This document shows positions 1 through 12,085 of a stretch of DNA of 64,000 bases, piece by piece. Under the pieces are notes generated by a model. It had not been told where the DNA came from and did no database searches. It worked only from the letters and a program-made list of their open reading frames with translations. Origin of the DNA: Sapria himalayana. Its lineage: Eukaryota; Streptophyta; Magnoliopsida; Malpighiales; Rafflesiaceae. Both the position numbers and the translations under genes were made by a program. How positions within the stretch are numbered: the stretch's first letter is position 1; each line of letters starts with the position of its first letter. The stretch is taken from the NCBI GenBank assembly GCA_029783825.1, contig JAREIK010002450.1, forward strand, positions 2,136,539-2,200,538, read 5' to 3'.

Positions 1-130
1 ATTTTTATTTAAGGACCCTTTCATAGAATTTTCTCTAAATTAATGAAAGAATAATTTTGTGTGAGAGATGAAAAATATATGAATATATTTTTTCCTATGT
101 TTGATAGAATGAAATACTCACATAATTATT

Positions 131-430
131 GGGGGGTATTGATATATTTTGATGGGGAAAATATTATATGACTAGAATTTTATAGCAACCCACGATATGA
201 CCCCGATGTGATAGGAGAAGGGGAACCCTAGTTTTGTTTTGGGTTTTTTATATATAAAAGGGTGTTATTTGTATTCATTGAAGTTTTGTGTATTGATTGA
301 CCACAACCAATAAGCAATCCTCCATGCCCATGGACATATGTCATTTTTGGTTGAATCATGTAAAATCTCTATGTTCTTGTGTGTTTTCTTTAATTTCTCT
401 GCCTACTCTTTGCTAATTTATGCAATAAGT
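131..430 (+). repeat. 5' LTR of copia-1 (degraded)
   Basis: This segment shares ordered blocks with the 3' LTR: a GGGG(T/C)ATTGAT start, a block reading ATGACTAGAATTTT, a TTTGTG/TTATGTATTGA block, and a long stretch around GAACCATGTAAAATCT that continues to GCTAATTTAT. A TATATATAAAAGG sequence near 250 would suit a promoter TATA box. Boundaries are approximate because of decay. Confidence 0.6.
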
Positions 431-469
431 TGTATTACATCACTAGTTGTTTGAATTATGGGCACTTTT

Positions 470-2178
470 GGTGAAGATTCATTTCACAAATTCAAAATTA
501 ATCAATTAAATGGTGAGCAACAAAGGTTAAAATTATGGGTAAAGCACATGATTCGATCCAACTTAGTCTGAATTATGAAGGTTGACAAAGCAACACTCCA
601 ATGTTATGTAAGAAGCTTGAAGGTAAATACCAAAAGAAATTTTTAATGAATTATTTATACCAAAAATAATGTTTGTATACCTTGAAGAAGACTAAATTTA
701 CACCTATTAAAGTACACATTGACAATTTTTATCGAATAATCCCTTAAGTGCAAACTACAAAGGTTTGGGGGTTAAGATTGAAGAGGAGGATCAAGCTCTA
801 ATTCATCCATATTCACTATAACATTCATATGAAAATTTTGTTCACTATGTTGTATGGAAGAGATACTTTCAATGTTATCATAGTAAAGAACTTGAAAATA
901 TTAGACATGATTGTCCACAATGAAAGAAGTGTAAAGAGAACTAGGAATCAGAAGGTAAATCCAGAACAAGTATAGTCCATGAGAGCTTAGATAGAGGGGA
1001 ACTTGAAAGAAGTGATGTCTTGATTGCTATTACTTCTAGTTCTTTAAATACATGGGTTTCAGGCATTGATTCTTTTGATCATATGCTTTTCAACAAATAT
1101 TAGTTTCATTCTTTTTAAGAATGGCACAACACGGTGAAAATGGGTGATGATGAGCTACTTCGTGTTATAAAAAATGATCCACTACAAATTAAAATGTATG
1201 ATAAAATTGTCAGAACATGTGATGCCTAGTATGTTCCTAGTCTTTGAAATAATCTGATTTCCTTAGGTGGCCTAGATAAGAAAGGTTGTAAGATTCCTAG
1301 TGGTGATGGGAAGATTAAAGTCTTGAAAGGTGTTTTGATTGTGATGAATGGTAAATGGCAGCATGGTATTTATACTTTTTTGGGTAATATGGTGATAGGA
1401 ACAAAACTTGATAATAATTGTATAGAGTTATGACATTGCAGATTGGATCACATGAGTGAGCAGGGGCTGACTGTGTTGAATAAAAAAGTATTGTTAAAAG
1501 GTGTTAAAGTAGTAGAAAGCTAAAATTATGTGAATCTTGTATCATAGGCAAGTAATGCATGGTCAAATTTAGTTTGAGCAAGCATACTTCTATAGATATC
1601 CTTGAGCATATTCATTTAGATTTGTGGGGTCCTCCTCAAGTTAAATCTCATAGGGGTTGCAGCTATTTTGTTACATTCATCAATGACCATTCTAGAAAGG
1701 TTTAGGTGTATTTTTTTGAAGTCAAATGATGAAATATTTGAGATGTTCAAGGAGTGAAAGTCCATGGTTTAAAAATGAACCACATTATATGACATACACC
1801 ACAAAAAAATGAGATTGTAAAACACATGAATCAAGCTCTTTTATAGCATGCATGCTGCATATGATTATAGGTTGGTCTCTCTATGGAATCTTGGGCCAAT
1901 TTAGTAAATACTACTAGCTATTTGGTGAATAGATCTCCATCAACTATAATCAATTTTGAGACACCTCAAGAGGTATGGTATGACACTTATTATTATTATT
2001 CTTTCTTGTGTATATTTGGGTGTCCTGATTATGCTCATGTCAAATATGATAAACTAGAGCCTAGGGCAACAAAATAAATATTTCTAGGAAAGATGTTGGG
2101 GTTAAAAGGTGTAGATTGTTGTGTATTGAAAATCCTTGGACCCCATGATTATTTATTGACTGAAATGTTTGGCCAGAA
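470..2178 (+). pseudogene. copia-1 gag-protease-integrase remnant
   Basis: Broken coding region. A gag-like start lies just after the LTR near 460. Around 1050 a WVSGIDSFDHM segment sits where the protease motif W(I/V)LDSG...HM is expected, but the aspartate context is lost. LDHMSEQGL near 1450 matches the zinc-binding pre-integrase domain. LDLWGPP near 1615 and FINDHSRK near 1680 match the integrase core. The clearest piece is 1883-2077 (64 codons), with YLVNRSPSTIINFETPQEVW and FGCPDYAHV, typical of the integrase C-terminal part. A deletion seems to have removed the middle of the core near 1760. Not functional. Confidence 0.8.
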
Positions 2179-2179
2179 A

Positions 2180-3802
2180 TGTGAAATCCCGAAAAAAAAG
2201 ATAAATAACCAACATAATTTGATTTTTGGAAAAAAATAGCAAAATGGTAATTTTGCAATAAGAATAAATAACCTGAAAATTTTAGGGCTATATTAATAAA
2301 ATCGATGTCGTTATTGAATTCGTATTGAAAAATATAGCTACGGTGTCAAATTTCGTTAAATTCTGAGAAAGTCAGAATTTAGTTATATTTGTATTTATTT
2401 AATAATTATTAGAATATTTATGAAATTTTTTTTTTCTTGTAACTGAAAGACCACGCCACATCATCCGCACGTGGAAGCACCTGCGTGGGCAGTCCGCCGG
2501 CTATACAAGTGTTACAAAAAATTAATTATATTATTAATTAATAATAATAAATGAATAAATATATATAAAAAAAAGAAAAATGTCAGTAATCCAAAAAAAT
2601 GGGAGAAGCTGAAAAAAAATTCGGTAGTGGAGGGAGAGAGAGATAGTACAGAGAAAAAAATATCCGTTAACTTTCAATCAATCATAACGGATTATTTTGG
2701 AATCAGAATAAACTAGTCCAAGAACTAAAGTTACTCTACATGACGAGATCTTCACACTGATATCAAATTTAAAAAGTTTCGGTGAAATTTTCTGGAAGGT
2801 AGCAGTTTTCTCTTATCAGAATTTCTTTCTATTTAATGGTCTGAAATGATTATATTTTATATTTCAAGTCGAATTATTGGAAAATTTATTAGAAGTAATA
2901 ATTGGTGAAAAGTTTCGGTATTTGTTAGAAATTATTAGTGCATGACGAATTAGATTTGGATTGTTATAATTGTATCTGAAACATGGATTAAATGGGAAAT
3001 GTCATAATTGCATTTCATATGCACAGGAATATTCCATATACATGGGTGGGTGCATGATATTTATACATATATAAAGGTATATGGATGGTATTTAGAAACT
3101 CGAATTGGGACAATGTCCAGACTGAGTTGTGCAAAATTTTATTTGGTATATGGTTATTATGGATTGCGAACTTGAATTGGGACAACGTCTAGCAGAGTTA
3201 CGGTGGTGTTTATTTGTCGGAGTTAATCCAAGAAAATCATATTTTATTCGGATAAATGTCCAATATATTTTTCGGAGGAGGTCCATATTTTTCGGAATAA
3301 TTCCAAGAAAATAAATATTTCTATAGATATATATACATATATACATATATATATCCAGAGATATAATATATCACACTTGGCTTCGGCATGTGTGAGGGAG
3401 TCGTTGAGACTCAGGAAAATGGGCATACAAATATTTCATCCATAATTGCATTCATATAATATTATACTTGAATGGGTGTTGATGTATATTCATGACATTT
3501 TACGTGTACTTAGGTAGGGAGTAACTCTAAAAAAGTTTACCTTATTGAGCTTTGCTCACTTCGTTGTGAGACCTCTTTTTAGGTATGAGTCCGGGAGAGA
3601 TGACAAATCCACATACGGGATCGCACATGTGAAGGAAAGATGGTTGTGGCTTAAATAATATGTTGTGTGTTTTCTTTCTTCCCCGGAACAAATAAAATGT
3701 AAAAGAAAAAAAATATATTGTACATTTGAGAAATTTTTATTTTATTGCACATTGTATTGTGTGATGGAATAAATGGGACCCCCGGGGAAATGAGGTGTCA
3801 CA
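2180..3802 (+). mobile_element. Solo LTR (1623 bp) inside copia-1, TSD AGAAA
   Basis: The segment begins TGTGAAATCCCG and ends GAGGTGTCACA, so it has TG...CA ends with short inverted TGTGA/TCACA termini. It is flanked by the perfect 5-bp direct repeat AGAAA at 2175-2179 and 3803-3807. Copia-1 integrase sequence stops at the left edge and copia-1 linker sequence resumes at the right edge. No internal domain is present, so it is a solo LTR, which usually forms by LTR-LTR recombination. The ends resemble plant Ty3/gypsy chromovirus LTRs; that assignment and the + orientation are inferences. An AATAAAATG signal lies near 3689. Confidence 0.85.
3100..3195 (+). repeat. Short direct repeat within the solo LTR
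   Basis: GAATTGGGACAATGTCCAG (about 3103) recurs as GAATTGGGACAACGTCTAG (about 3173), 70 bp apart. It may be an enhancer-like duplication in the LTR or a chance local duplication. Confidence 0.5.
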
Positions 3803-3807
3803 AGAAA

Positions 3808-5675
3808 AAAAAGAGCTTGATGAATCCTAAGGTAAAATTGATCATGATGCTGACCTAAAGATAGAGCTTGAAATCAAAAATTCAAACACATCGTTAAAAG
3901 AACATTAACTCGGTCCATATAAGCACAATATGATGATTCATAGTCTATAGCATCAAAAAGAGAAAAGAGATAAATCAAAAGACCAACTAGATATGCAAAT
4001 TATTTGAGCGTTGTTACTTCTAATCAAATTGTTTATGGTTGAAAGCATAAATTTTGATGAACCTCAATCATATACGAATGTGGATAAAAGTAAAGAAACA
4101 ACAAAATGGCTAATTTTAATTACTATGAATGAGGAGATGTAGTCCATTTCTAAGAACAAAATTTGGGTGCTTGTACTATTACCAAAGGGTTTAAAACCAA
4201 TGGAATGCAAATGGGTCTTTAAGAAGACATAAAGCATTGTAGGTGCTGAATCTGCTAGACTTGAGGCATAAAATATGTCTAAAAGGTTCTTAAAAAAATG
4301 AAATTAATTATCATGAAGTATTTTCTCTAGTTGTGAAACATAAGATCATTTGAGCTCTAGTAGCCATGGTAAGTGCATTTGATCTTGTGTTGGAGCAGCT
4401 TGATGTAAAACTAGCTTTCTTGCATGGAAATTTATAGGAGTAGATTTATATGTATCAACTAGAGAGTATTCTTGATCTTGAAAAAGAAGATCATGTGTGT
4501 ATGTTGAAGAGATCATGGAATAAATTGAAACAAACACCAATGATGTGGTGTAAAAGGTTTGAAGCATTTATGATTTTTCATGATTATGCTCACAATTAAT
4601 TTGATAATAGTATTTCGAAAAAAAATATTGGATGACTCTTTTGTTTATTTGTTGCTATATATTGATCATAAGTTAATTGCAGCTAAAAGTAAAATTGAAA
4701 TTAATAATACAGAGGGTTGTTGAGCAGTGAGTTTAGGATGAAGGATTTAGGTGCAGCCAAGAAGTACAGCTAATAAGTACAGCCAAGAAGTACAGCCAAG
4801 AAGTGCAGCCAATAAATTTCTAGGCATGAAAACTTGGAAAGACTAGAAAGTAGTCCTATTGTATCTGTCACAAAAACAATATATTAAAAAGCTATTGTAG
4901 TATTTTCAAAAGAAAAAGTCAAAGCATGTAAGCACCCCCTTGGCAAACCATTTTAGATTTGATGCTAATACTATACCAAGTATAGAAGAAAAAAGAAATT
5001 ACATGAGTTGAGTCACTTACTCCAACGTAGTTGAAGGTTTGATGTATGCTATGATATGCAGTAAGCAAGACCTAGTACATAAGGTTAGTGTGGAAATCAA
5101 ATTTATGAGTAGTCCTGAAAAAACTAATTTGGAAGTTATTAAATGGATTTTGGGTACTTAAGAGGTATGAGAAACTTATGTCTCATTTATGGTTCAAGTG
5201 GTTATACTAGTGATATTGTTGGCTTTATAGATTTTGATCATGGTAGAGATCTCTCGAAAAGAAGGTCAATGACATGTTATATATTTACTCTCTTTGCTTG
5301 TGATATTAATTGGAAAGCAACATTGCAACTTACAGTTACTTTGTCTATAATTGAAGCTGAATTTATGTCTTTGATAGAAGTTAAAGAAGGCATTTGGGTT
5401 GCGTGATCTCATTGATAGTCTGGGTTTAGATATGTAGAAACCTATCATTTATTGTGATAGTCAAAGTGTATTGACTCAGTAAAAAATCTATTTTATCATG
5501 AAAGATTGAAGCATATTGGTGTTATGTTTAACTATATTAGAGATATCATTGATTGTAATGTTTTATCCATGAAAAAGCTAGCCAAAAAAGATAATCCAAC
5601 TAATATGTTAACCAAGTTATTGGCTATAGAAAAGTTCAAGAATAGCATGAACTTGGTGAATGTTCACATAGCATG
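3808..5675 (+). pseudogene. copia-1 reverse transcriptase and RNase H remnant
   Basis: Broken frames carry copia RT signatures. LPKGLKPMECKWVFKKT is near 4180, and AFDLVLEQLDVK followed by FLHGN is near 4376. A degraded RT active-site region before IDHKLIAAKSKIEIN is near 4650. FRMKDLGAAKK is near 4732. RNase H is best preserved at 5143-5406 (87 codons), with DLSKRRSMTCYIFTL and SIIEAEFMSL. A CDSQS motif follows near 5450 and a LTK-type tail near 5610. A 13-bp tandem expansion disrupts the frame after the DLGAAKK motif. Stops and frameshifts make it a pseudogene. Confidence 0.85.
4751..4815 (+). repeat. 13-bp tandem array, 5 copies, inside RT remnant
   Basis: Five units of the type GTACAGCCAAGAA start at 4751, 4764, 4777, 4790 and 4803, exactly 13 bp apart. 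The unit derives from the codons for GAAKK in the conserved RT region. The array adds about 52 bp, not a multiple of three, so it arose after coding function was lost or itself destroyed the frame. Confidence 0.85.
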
Positions 5676-5685
5676 AGCCTCTTTT

Positions 5686-5918
5686 GGGGCATTGATTACT
5701 GAACTTTTAATTGATTACATCTTTTTGAAGTCAAGGTGAAGAGTTCCTAAATGACTAGAATTTTTTTATTTGTCGAAGCTTTATGTATTGAATAGCTTCA
5801 ATCAATAATAACATCTACTACTAGTGGATGAAGGTCATTTGTGGCTGAACCATGTAAAATCTTTGTGTCGTGTATTTTCTTTAATTTCTTTACCTATTCA
5901 TTGCTAATTTATACAACA
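5686..5918 (+). repeat. 3' LTR of copia-1 (degraded)
   Basis: It follows the RNase H tail and matches the 5' LTR in order: GGGGCATTGATTA, ATGACTAGAATTTTT, then the block through GAACCATGTAAAATCTTTGTG, TTTCTTTAATTTCTT and GCTAATTTATACAA. It looks shorter than the 5' copy through small deletions. Confidence 0.6.
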
Positions 5919-7655
5919 TGGAAACTATGGAGAGACAAGACCAAGTGGGAACCATGTTGGTTTCGAGTCAACAAGTCCTACTGGGAACCATTGCATGAAT
6001 CAAAACCCAATTTGTGCTCATTGAATAGTATTTTTAGTTTTGATCCTAGGGATTATATGACCAAATGAAGGCCTCATTGTGTTTAGCTATGAGAGGTCTA
6101 ATATTATAGTGGTTTGTGTTATAGATAAATCCATTGGCCTACTTTAGTTTATGGAAGAAATATAATTATAAGGGAAATATGTCAAGAAGAAAAAAATATT
6201 TTCAACAAAAATAATGTCACAACAACAATGATTATTTGTTGAAAAAAAATCATCACATTCATTTTCACTTAAAATAAGAAAATACCCAAAAAAAAGATAT
6301 GAAATTGAGCAAACATCAAGTTTATTTGGAAGTGTGTGTGCTAGTAGCCAAGGCAAATATAGGCATTTAATGATATGAAAATTTGAAAATTTATGGAAGC
6401 AAATAAATTTGATAAAAGGAAACCATAAAAAATTGAATTTTTCATAATCCATCATTCTTTAGAGTATGGGAAGAAATGGTTAGGTGAATTACTCCTTTTT
6501 GGGGGCAAGAGATTTTTTTAGTACATCATCACTTTTTTTTTTGCATCAATTTCAATGGCAATATATATAATATACTCAACCATTTATAGTATAGAAATTA
6601 ATATCAATTTTTTTCAAGAAGTATTTCGTTTTAAATCTAAGAAATAAATCATGAACACTAGATTAATATACTAGTAGATGCAACTAAATATAATTATCAT
6701 CATTATCCAAAAAAATATTGTACTTTACATGTCATTTGATTTTGATGAGAGAAGATCACACATCAACATAAACATGCCCCGAGGCACTTCAACTTGTTTT
6801 ATTTTAATTCTCAAAAGTAATGTTTAATGAACTTTATGGCACATAATAAAAAAATATAGATTAAAATTGAATAGTAAATTGTAAACAATATAAGCATACT
6901 AAACAATATAAGCACATAATAAAAACAACATAAGCATCATAATAAAAACAACATTGAAAAAAGTATAAAGAATGCCTTTGAAAAAAATATACATGTTAAA
7001 ATTTTGGAAAAAATAACTCAATCTTGAATACTAAATTAATGCGAATACTTTGAAGATGGTATATGAAAGAGGAGGATGGTGCCTGGGTTTTCGATTGTCC
7101 CACCCTACTAATCATAAATATAATCCTTAGGCCTTGTCAAAATAAAAGTACATTTATTCACAAAAAAAAAGATATTCTAGCTACTTAACATTCAAGATGT
7201 CTAAATGACTAAATAATTTATAAACTAAATAATCAGTAAATATTATGATGTTTTTTTTAAAAAAAAATACATCATACTTATCTACAACCCAAAAGAAAGA
7301 AATGAAAGAATCAAAAAAGAATTTGAAAGCTTTACTTATCTTGCAACAAATAGTTTTGATGGAGATTTATCTGAGAATCTCAGAAACACAAATTATAAAA
7401 GAAGTTCAAAAAATCCAAGAGAAAGAAATTGTGACAATTAAAGTTAGAGTTATTAAGTTGCATTAGATGAGTATGATATAATATCAAATTGAATGAATCA
7501 ATAAATGTACAATAATATTATTCTAGAATTAAAGAACTAGTAAATAATTAAAGGAACTATATAGAAAATATTTCAAATAAAAATAGCATGCAGAAAATCC
7601 TAAATAATCTCACAACGAAATGTGGGCAAATAGTAACTATTATTGAAGAACCTAA
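5919..7655. other. AT-rich stretch with nothing recognised
   Basis: No convincing coding match, LTR pair, TIR pair or RNA gene was seen. A short near-repeat, GTGGGAACCATGTTGG / CTGGGAACCATTGCATG, occurs near 5948-5995. The longest open frame (6144-6455, - strand) is rich in Phe, Ile, Leu and Tyr with no motif. The stretch may be the worn remains of older elements. Confidence 0.5.
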
Positions 7656-9085
7656 ATTCCTAAAAGTCATGACTTTTGACTTAAACTTCACACCTTTATA
7701 TTCGAGTATAAAAACACAAAAGGAGAGAAATATTTAAAATGAATGAGGCCATGGAAAAATTGATGAAAATCTATGGTTTGGAAGCATAATTTTGCCCAAC
7801 CCTAGGGGAGATCCATGAATAAATGGGAGATACAAGACACAATCATAAACCCTAGAGAGGGATACATTTTAACTCTACAAATGTGCAAATCCAAGGTGCA
7901 TGAATAAGTATTGTGAATTTAGGATTTGACTCCTACACATTCTCGAGGGTTATCATTGGTAACTTGAAATTGCATGAGATATATTTCAAATTATCTCATT
8001 AGATTTCCTTCCTAATGTTAGGATAAATTGATGTCTAAGATTAGTGTATTTGATTTTTTGTGATGGATGCTAAATTATTGATTTTTATATTTGGATTATT
8101 TTATAGTTTGGTTATTGATGGATGTGATTTTTATATAAAACTTAAATTAGGATTTTATTATTGATAGGTTCCTACATACTATCATGGTGGCTCGTGATAG
8201 ATAAACTACAAAGCATCCTTGCACAAAATTGTAGGAAAAAATTGACCAATCTTATGATCATGATTTGTGAGACAAACTAATATGTAAAATCTTAACATTG
8301 AGATGAGTTAATCATGCATATATTAGAAGAATTGACCCTCAATTGATGTGTGTCTTTTATAAAATATTTTTTTATGAGTTTCACCTTTAGTGGGTGAGTA
8401 GTGTATAATTATGGTAAATGATAATAGATAAACCATGAGACACATGTGAGTAGAGGTGACTCATAAGGTGCTAATAGTCATGTGATTTACTTTTTTTTCA
8501 TATAACTCATATCGGTGAGATTTGAGAGAAAATGTATGTTAATTATGTGAGTAAAACATGAAACCAAAATTACAAATACTTTTATTACCATATAATTTGA
8601 TGTCTATATGATATTTGAGGTTGAAAAATAAGAATACACATATGAATCAACTATCAAAGACAGTTAATAAGTTCCCCAATAGTTAATAACTACCTTATAT
8701 GCTATTATGACACTAACATATTTTCACAATAACTCTACCTTTTGCTTAATAATCAAGCATAATAACAACTAGATAATAAAGAAAGGCTTTTATGCATAAT
8801 AAAATATACTAACTCTAGAATCTAAAATTTTATCAAAAATTAAATTTTATCTTTTCAATTAGAGTATGAGTTGACTGGTAGTTGATTCTTGATTGATTGA
8901 ACGAACTACACAATTTCTATGAGATTGATATCTAGACAAAAGTTCAGTTTACTTTTTTTACATCCCATATACTTGTGGAACTAGTTGGATGATATACTTT
9001 CACCAAATGAAGTTTTGTGATATTACCTAATCCTAAAAATTAGGTATCATAACAAAGTCTCAATAACTATATGCTATAAAATATC
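7656..9085 (+). repeat. LE-family LTR fragment, direct (LE-1)
   Basis: After a short CATGAC-type U3 end (near 7668) comes a TATA box, then about 1.3 kb of the LE LTR R-U5 core. Landmarks shared with the other copies are AAATTGATGTCTAAGATTAG, the GATAGATAAACCATGAGACAC block, TTTCACCTTTAGTGGGTGAG, a GTGACTCATAAGG block, and the 3' end pattern CCTAAT...AATTAGGT...AACAAAGTCTCAATA. Most of the U3 is missing. No primer-binding site follows, so this is a solo or truncated LTR. Confidence 0.75.
7704..7715 (+). promoter_or_regulatory. LE LTR TATA box
   Basis: GAGTATAAAAAC lies at the U3/R junction. The same position holds AGAGTATAAAGAAG in LE-5, GGGTATATAAGG in LE-7, and (- strand) TCAAGTATAAAAGAG and CTAGTATAAAAGT in the two LE-4 LTRs. 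Its constant place in diverged copies supports a real promoter. Confidence 0.6.
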
Positions 9086-9109
9086 TTTTTGTTCTTCTTT
9101 ATCTTTTCC

Positions 9110-9265
9110 TCTATTTTTTTTTGGTATGTGTGCATAATATACCCAACCATATATTTTGACTGATTTGCTGATTTTTTACATCTTCTCCATGCTTTATCAA
9201 GTGCTTTATTTTGGTATGTGTGCATAATAACTATATGCTTTATCAAGTGCATAATAAATAAATTA
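9110..9265 (+). repeat. Local duplication next to LE-1
   Basis: GGTATGTGTGCATAATA occurs at about 9122 and 9213, TGCTTTATCAAGTGC at about 9188 and 9236, and ATAACTATATGCT at about 9063 and 9227. The pattern looks like a small imperfect duplication of about 50-90 bp at the LTR edge. Confidence 0.5.
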
Positions 9266-9269
9266 CAAT

Positions 9270-10550
9270 ATAAATTATTTATTCCAACAATGGGTTTGAG
9301 AGATCATTTTCTTTTAGCATAGAATTTTTCAACACCAACATGGTTCTACACTTTTTTTTTGAAAAACATCATCCTTTTAGGAGCATATTCAACATTAAGT
9401 TGATGCTCTATTCCCTCATCTTCACAAATTTGTTAAAAAGCTTAGAAACATATTGAAGTCAATCCTTTAGTTTTTATTGATAAAAAGAATAAATGTTTAT
9501 TCTAGTTGTAAGTAGTATTTTCTTTCAAACCACAAACATCCGCATGTATCAATTCTAACCAATTCATTTCTCTTCAAACTTTACTAGAAAGAAATAGTTT
9601 GCGATGTCGTTTACTGGGTAAACAAGTTTCATTTAGTTCATCTTTTTTTTCTTTTATTTATAATAGGTATTTCATTACTTTTTTTTATGGAGACACGTTA
9701 AACTTTGAAATAAAAATGCACAAATCTTTGATGCCAAATACACGAGACATTTTCTTTTATCTTCATAATTATTTCTTTATTATACCTCCTTTGAACAACT
9801 AGAAAATTGTTGTTATCATAGATTATAAGTATCTCATTTAAAGTTAAGAGGATAATCATATGCCTTATACTAAATAAACTTTGCTTCAAATTAGGAACTA
9901 ATAAAACAATTTGAATATGTCTTGCCATTCTTTGTGTTAGCAAGTGACTGATGACATTACTATTAATATTTCTTCCAACATCGATATTTTTTCCCAATTC
10001 TACTTGGGATATAATAGGTATACTAGTTTTTTTAATATACTAGATCATTTCTTCATTTTGATGTACCTTCTCAATTCATTTATAGAAGTAGAGTAATCAG
10101 CATAAAATATTGTAGGTGAATTACCTTCTCAATCTTTCTAAAAATTAGTCACATCATTGTTCTTTTAATGAAATATGCTTTCAATATGCCTAAATTTCAT
10201 GAAATTTGTGTACTTTGATTTATTTCTAAACATACAATGTCTTTCCAAGTGGCTAGATCTTTTGAAGATATCACATGAAAAAAAAATTGGTTGTTTTGCC
10301 TTCTAGGAAATTCATAATTCTTAAAACTTCTTTTCTAAGATTACATGTCTTAATAGTTACTTTAGATTGAAATGAATTTTCTAGATATGGATCTTTATCT
10401 TATCTTTTTCTCTTTTTCAAATGCCTCTAATAAATCGATTATTTTGGTTACTAAAAATGAGCTATACATTTATCTTATCATTTTCTCTTTTTCTCTTTAT
10501 CTTATCTTTATCTTATCATTGTTATACATTTAGTCTCTATAAAACAAATT
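9270..10550 (-). pseudogene. copia-2 remnant: gag, pre-integrase and integrase
   Basis: Reading the - strand from 10.5 kb down, a worn gag zinc-knuckle-like region lies at about 10.2-10.35 kb. Protease-linker and pre-integrase sequence follow at 9698-9997, with VLLVPNLKQSLFSI and IWHQRFVHF, matching copia VLYVPNLKQNLLS and LWHxRxGH. Integrase pieces follow: LVRIDTCGCLWF near 9.53 kb and EGIEHQLNVEYAPKR near 9.38 kb. The RT and RNase H are absent. The fragment lies between LE-1 and an inverted LE U3 arm. Dead fragment. Confidence 0.75.
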
Positions 10551-10555
10551 TGTGG

Positions 10556-11364
10556 CACTAAAAATGAGCTATAACTTTAATCTTTCTATTGTATCAGATT
10601 GCCGTGGTGTTGGGAATAGTTGAAATTATATATTTCATCTCTATAAAATTAAGTCACGATGCTATAAATGAGCAACAACTTTGGTTATTTCTCTAAAGCA
10701 AAAAGTCATTGCCCTAGAAATGGTCACAGCTTGAGTAAATAATCACTAGAAATTTTTGCAGCTAAAATCCATGGTACAAGTGAAGTATCGTTGCTTTTGC
10801 CTTAGTCTTGGTTGCTTCGTAATGAATGTTATGACATTAGAAGATGCCACGACTTTTAGATCTAGTGAGGTACTCTATTATTGCAATATAAAATTAATAT
10901 CATAATTATAAAAAATATTAAGAGCAAGTGTGACTATAACTCCGAGAAAGTTTTGTAACTAAAAATAATATATTACCCAATGAAATAATTATATCAATAA
11001 GGTGGTACAATCATGACATGCAAATATTTCTATGAGTATCTTTGGATAACCTCAACATAGAATGGATGCTGAAACTATCCTATGAGTTCATTAAGGTATA
11101 ACAAAGTTATGACAAAAAATTTTATAACTTTACATGACTTATAGCTAATCTTTCTCAACAAATCAACGACCTCACATTTCACCCAAAAACTACCCAATTT
11201 CACAACTATTTATCATAATCCATAAAAAACTATAATTTAATGAAATGTTCTATTTAAAAGTCATTGTCTATACAAACACATTATGAATAATCATAAAAAA
11301 TAACTAATATCATTCATTATTTGGCATACCGAATAAACTTTCATACTAAAATGATTGTTCATCA
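10556..11364 (-). repeat. Inverted LE-family U3 arm (LE-2)
   Basis: In the reverse sense it begins TGATGAACAATC after a purine-rich tract (GGGAGTAATTACTTAA, 11365-11380) and runs through the CATGAC-rich U3, including the reverse of the CAAGTACCTCACTGGTGCT block (near 10870). It parallels 18.9-20.1, 50.2-50.9 and 61.0-61.45 kb. The R-U5 core expected below it is replaced by the copia-2 fragment. It is best read as the U3 of a - strand LTR. Confidence 0.7.
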
Positions 11365-12085
11365 TTAAGTAATTACTCCCACTCTACATAAAAATCATAC
11401 TTTCCATATATATTTCATAAATATTTTCTATGACTCGTTTTGAGTATTATAGTATGTCTACATAGTGTGGCAACTTCTTTGGGTAGACATAAATGAATCA
11501 TGGCGTGGTTTGTGTTCTATGATTAAATTTGTGGGCGCAAAATGATTTGTGTGGGTGAGTACATATATTTTATTACTTCATATAGAAAAAAATTTCTTGG
11601 GTTGCATTAAGAAGTGTTATGTTTAGCTTCTATAGCCAGACTATCAATGAGTTATTACCTCCATCAGTGTTCTCAATTATTCAGGTTAGTTTCGTTCTAT
11701 AATCTTTTCATTTCTCTTTTCTTCCTAAACTTTCTTTCATCATTGAATCATTTTCTTTGTTTTCATTTTTGGGGCTACACTATTATCTTTCTCTTTCTTA
11801 GAATATCATGTATTTTTGGATCATTATGGATTAAACCTATATGAATGCCATGACTATAAGTATCATCATGGATTTTTGTTGGATTATAGTTTGAAATTTT
11901 TCTTTCTAGATCTCCAAAATCATGGGATTGAAGTTTTCCATGACTTTTTTCTTTAGGTTCTATATCTTTAAAATCATGGTGATGATCAAATCTTCAACTT
12001 TTATTGCTGCCTCATTCTTTTTCTATGTTATTTGGATCCTCTAGAATTATTGTTAAAGTCATATTTTTGTTCTTGCATATCTAAC
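11365..12085 (-). other. Possible LE-2 internal region, unresolved
   Basis: It begins with the purine-tract complement and should be the 3' internal part of a - strand LE element. I could not align its frames convincingly to ORF2 of the other copies. A 76-codon + strand frame at 11614-11844 is hydrophobic and unsupported. Confidence 0.35.

Larger units (their letters stand above)
131..5918 (+). mobile_element. Degenerate Ty1/copia retrotransposon (copia-1)
   Basis: Relics of a whole copia element occur in order on the + strand: LTR, gag, protease, integrase, reverse transcriptase (RT), RNase H, LTR. The order integrase before RT marks Ty1/copia rather than Ty3/gypsy. Stops and frameshifts occur throughout, so it is dead. 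A separate 1623-bp solo LTR splits it between integrase and RT. The two LTRs match only in patches, which suggests an old insertion. I could not find a flanking TSD or a clear primer-binding site. The lineage within copia is not decided. Confidence 0.85.

Noticed and set aside
6144..6455. 103-codon - strand frame, one of the longest in the window.
   Set aside because: Composition typical of random AT-rich sequence; no motif, neighbour or repeat supports it.
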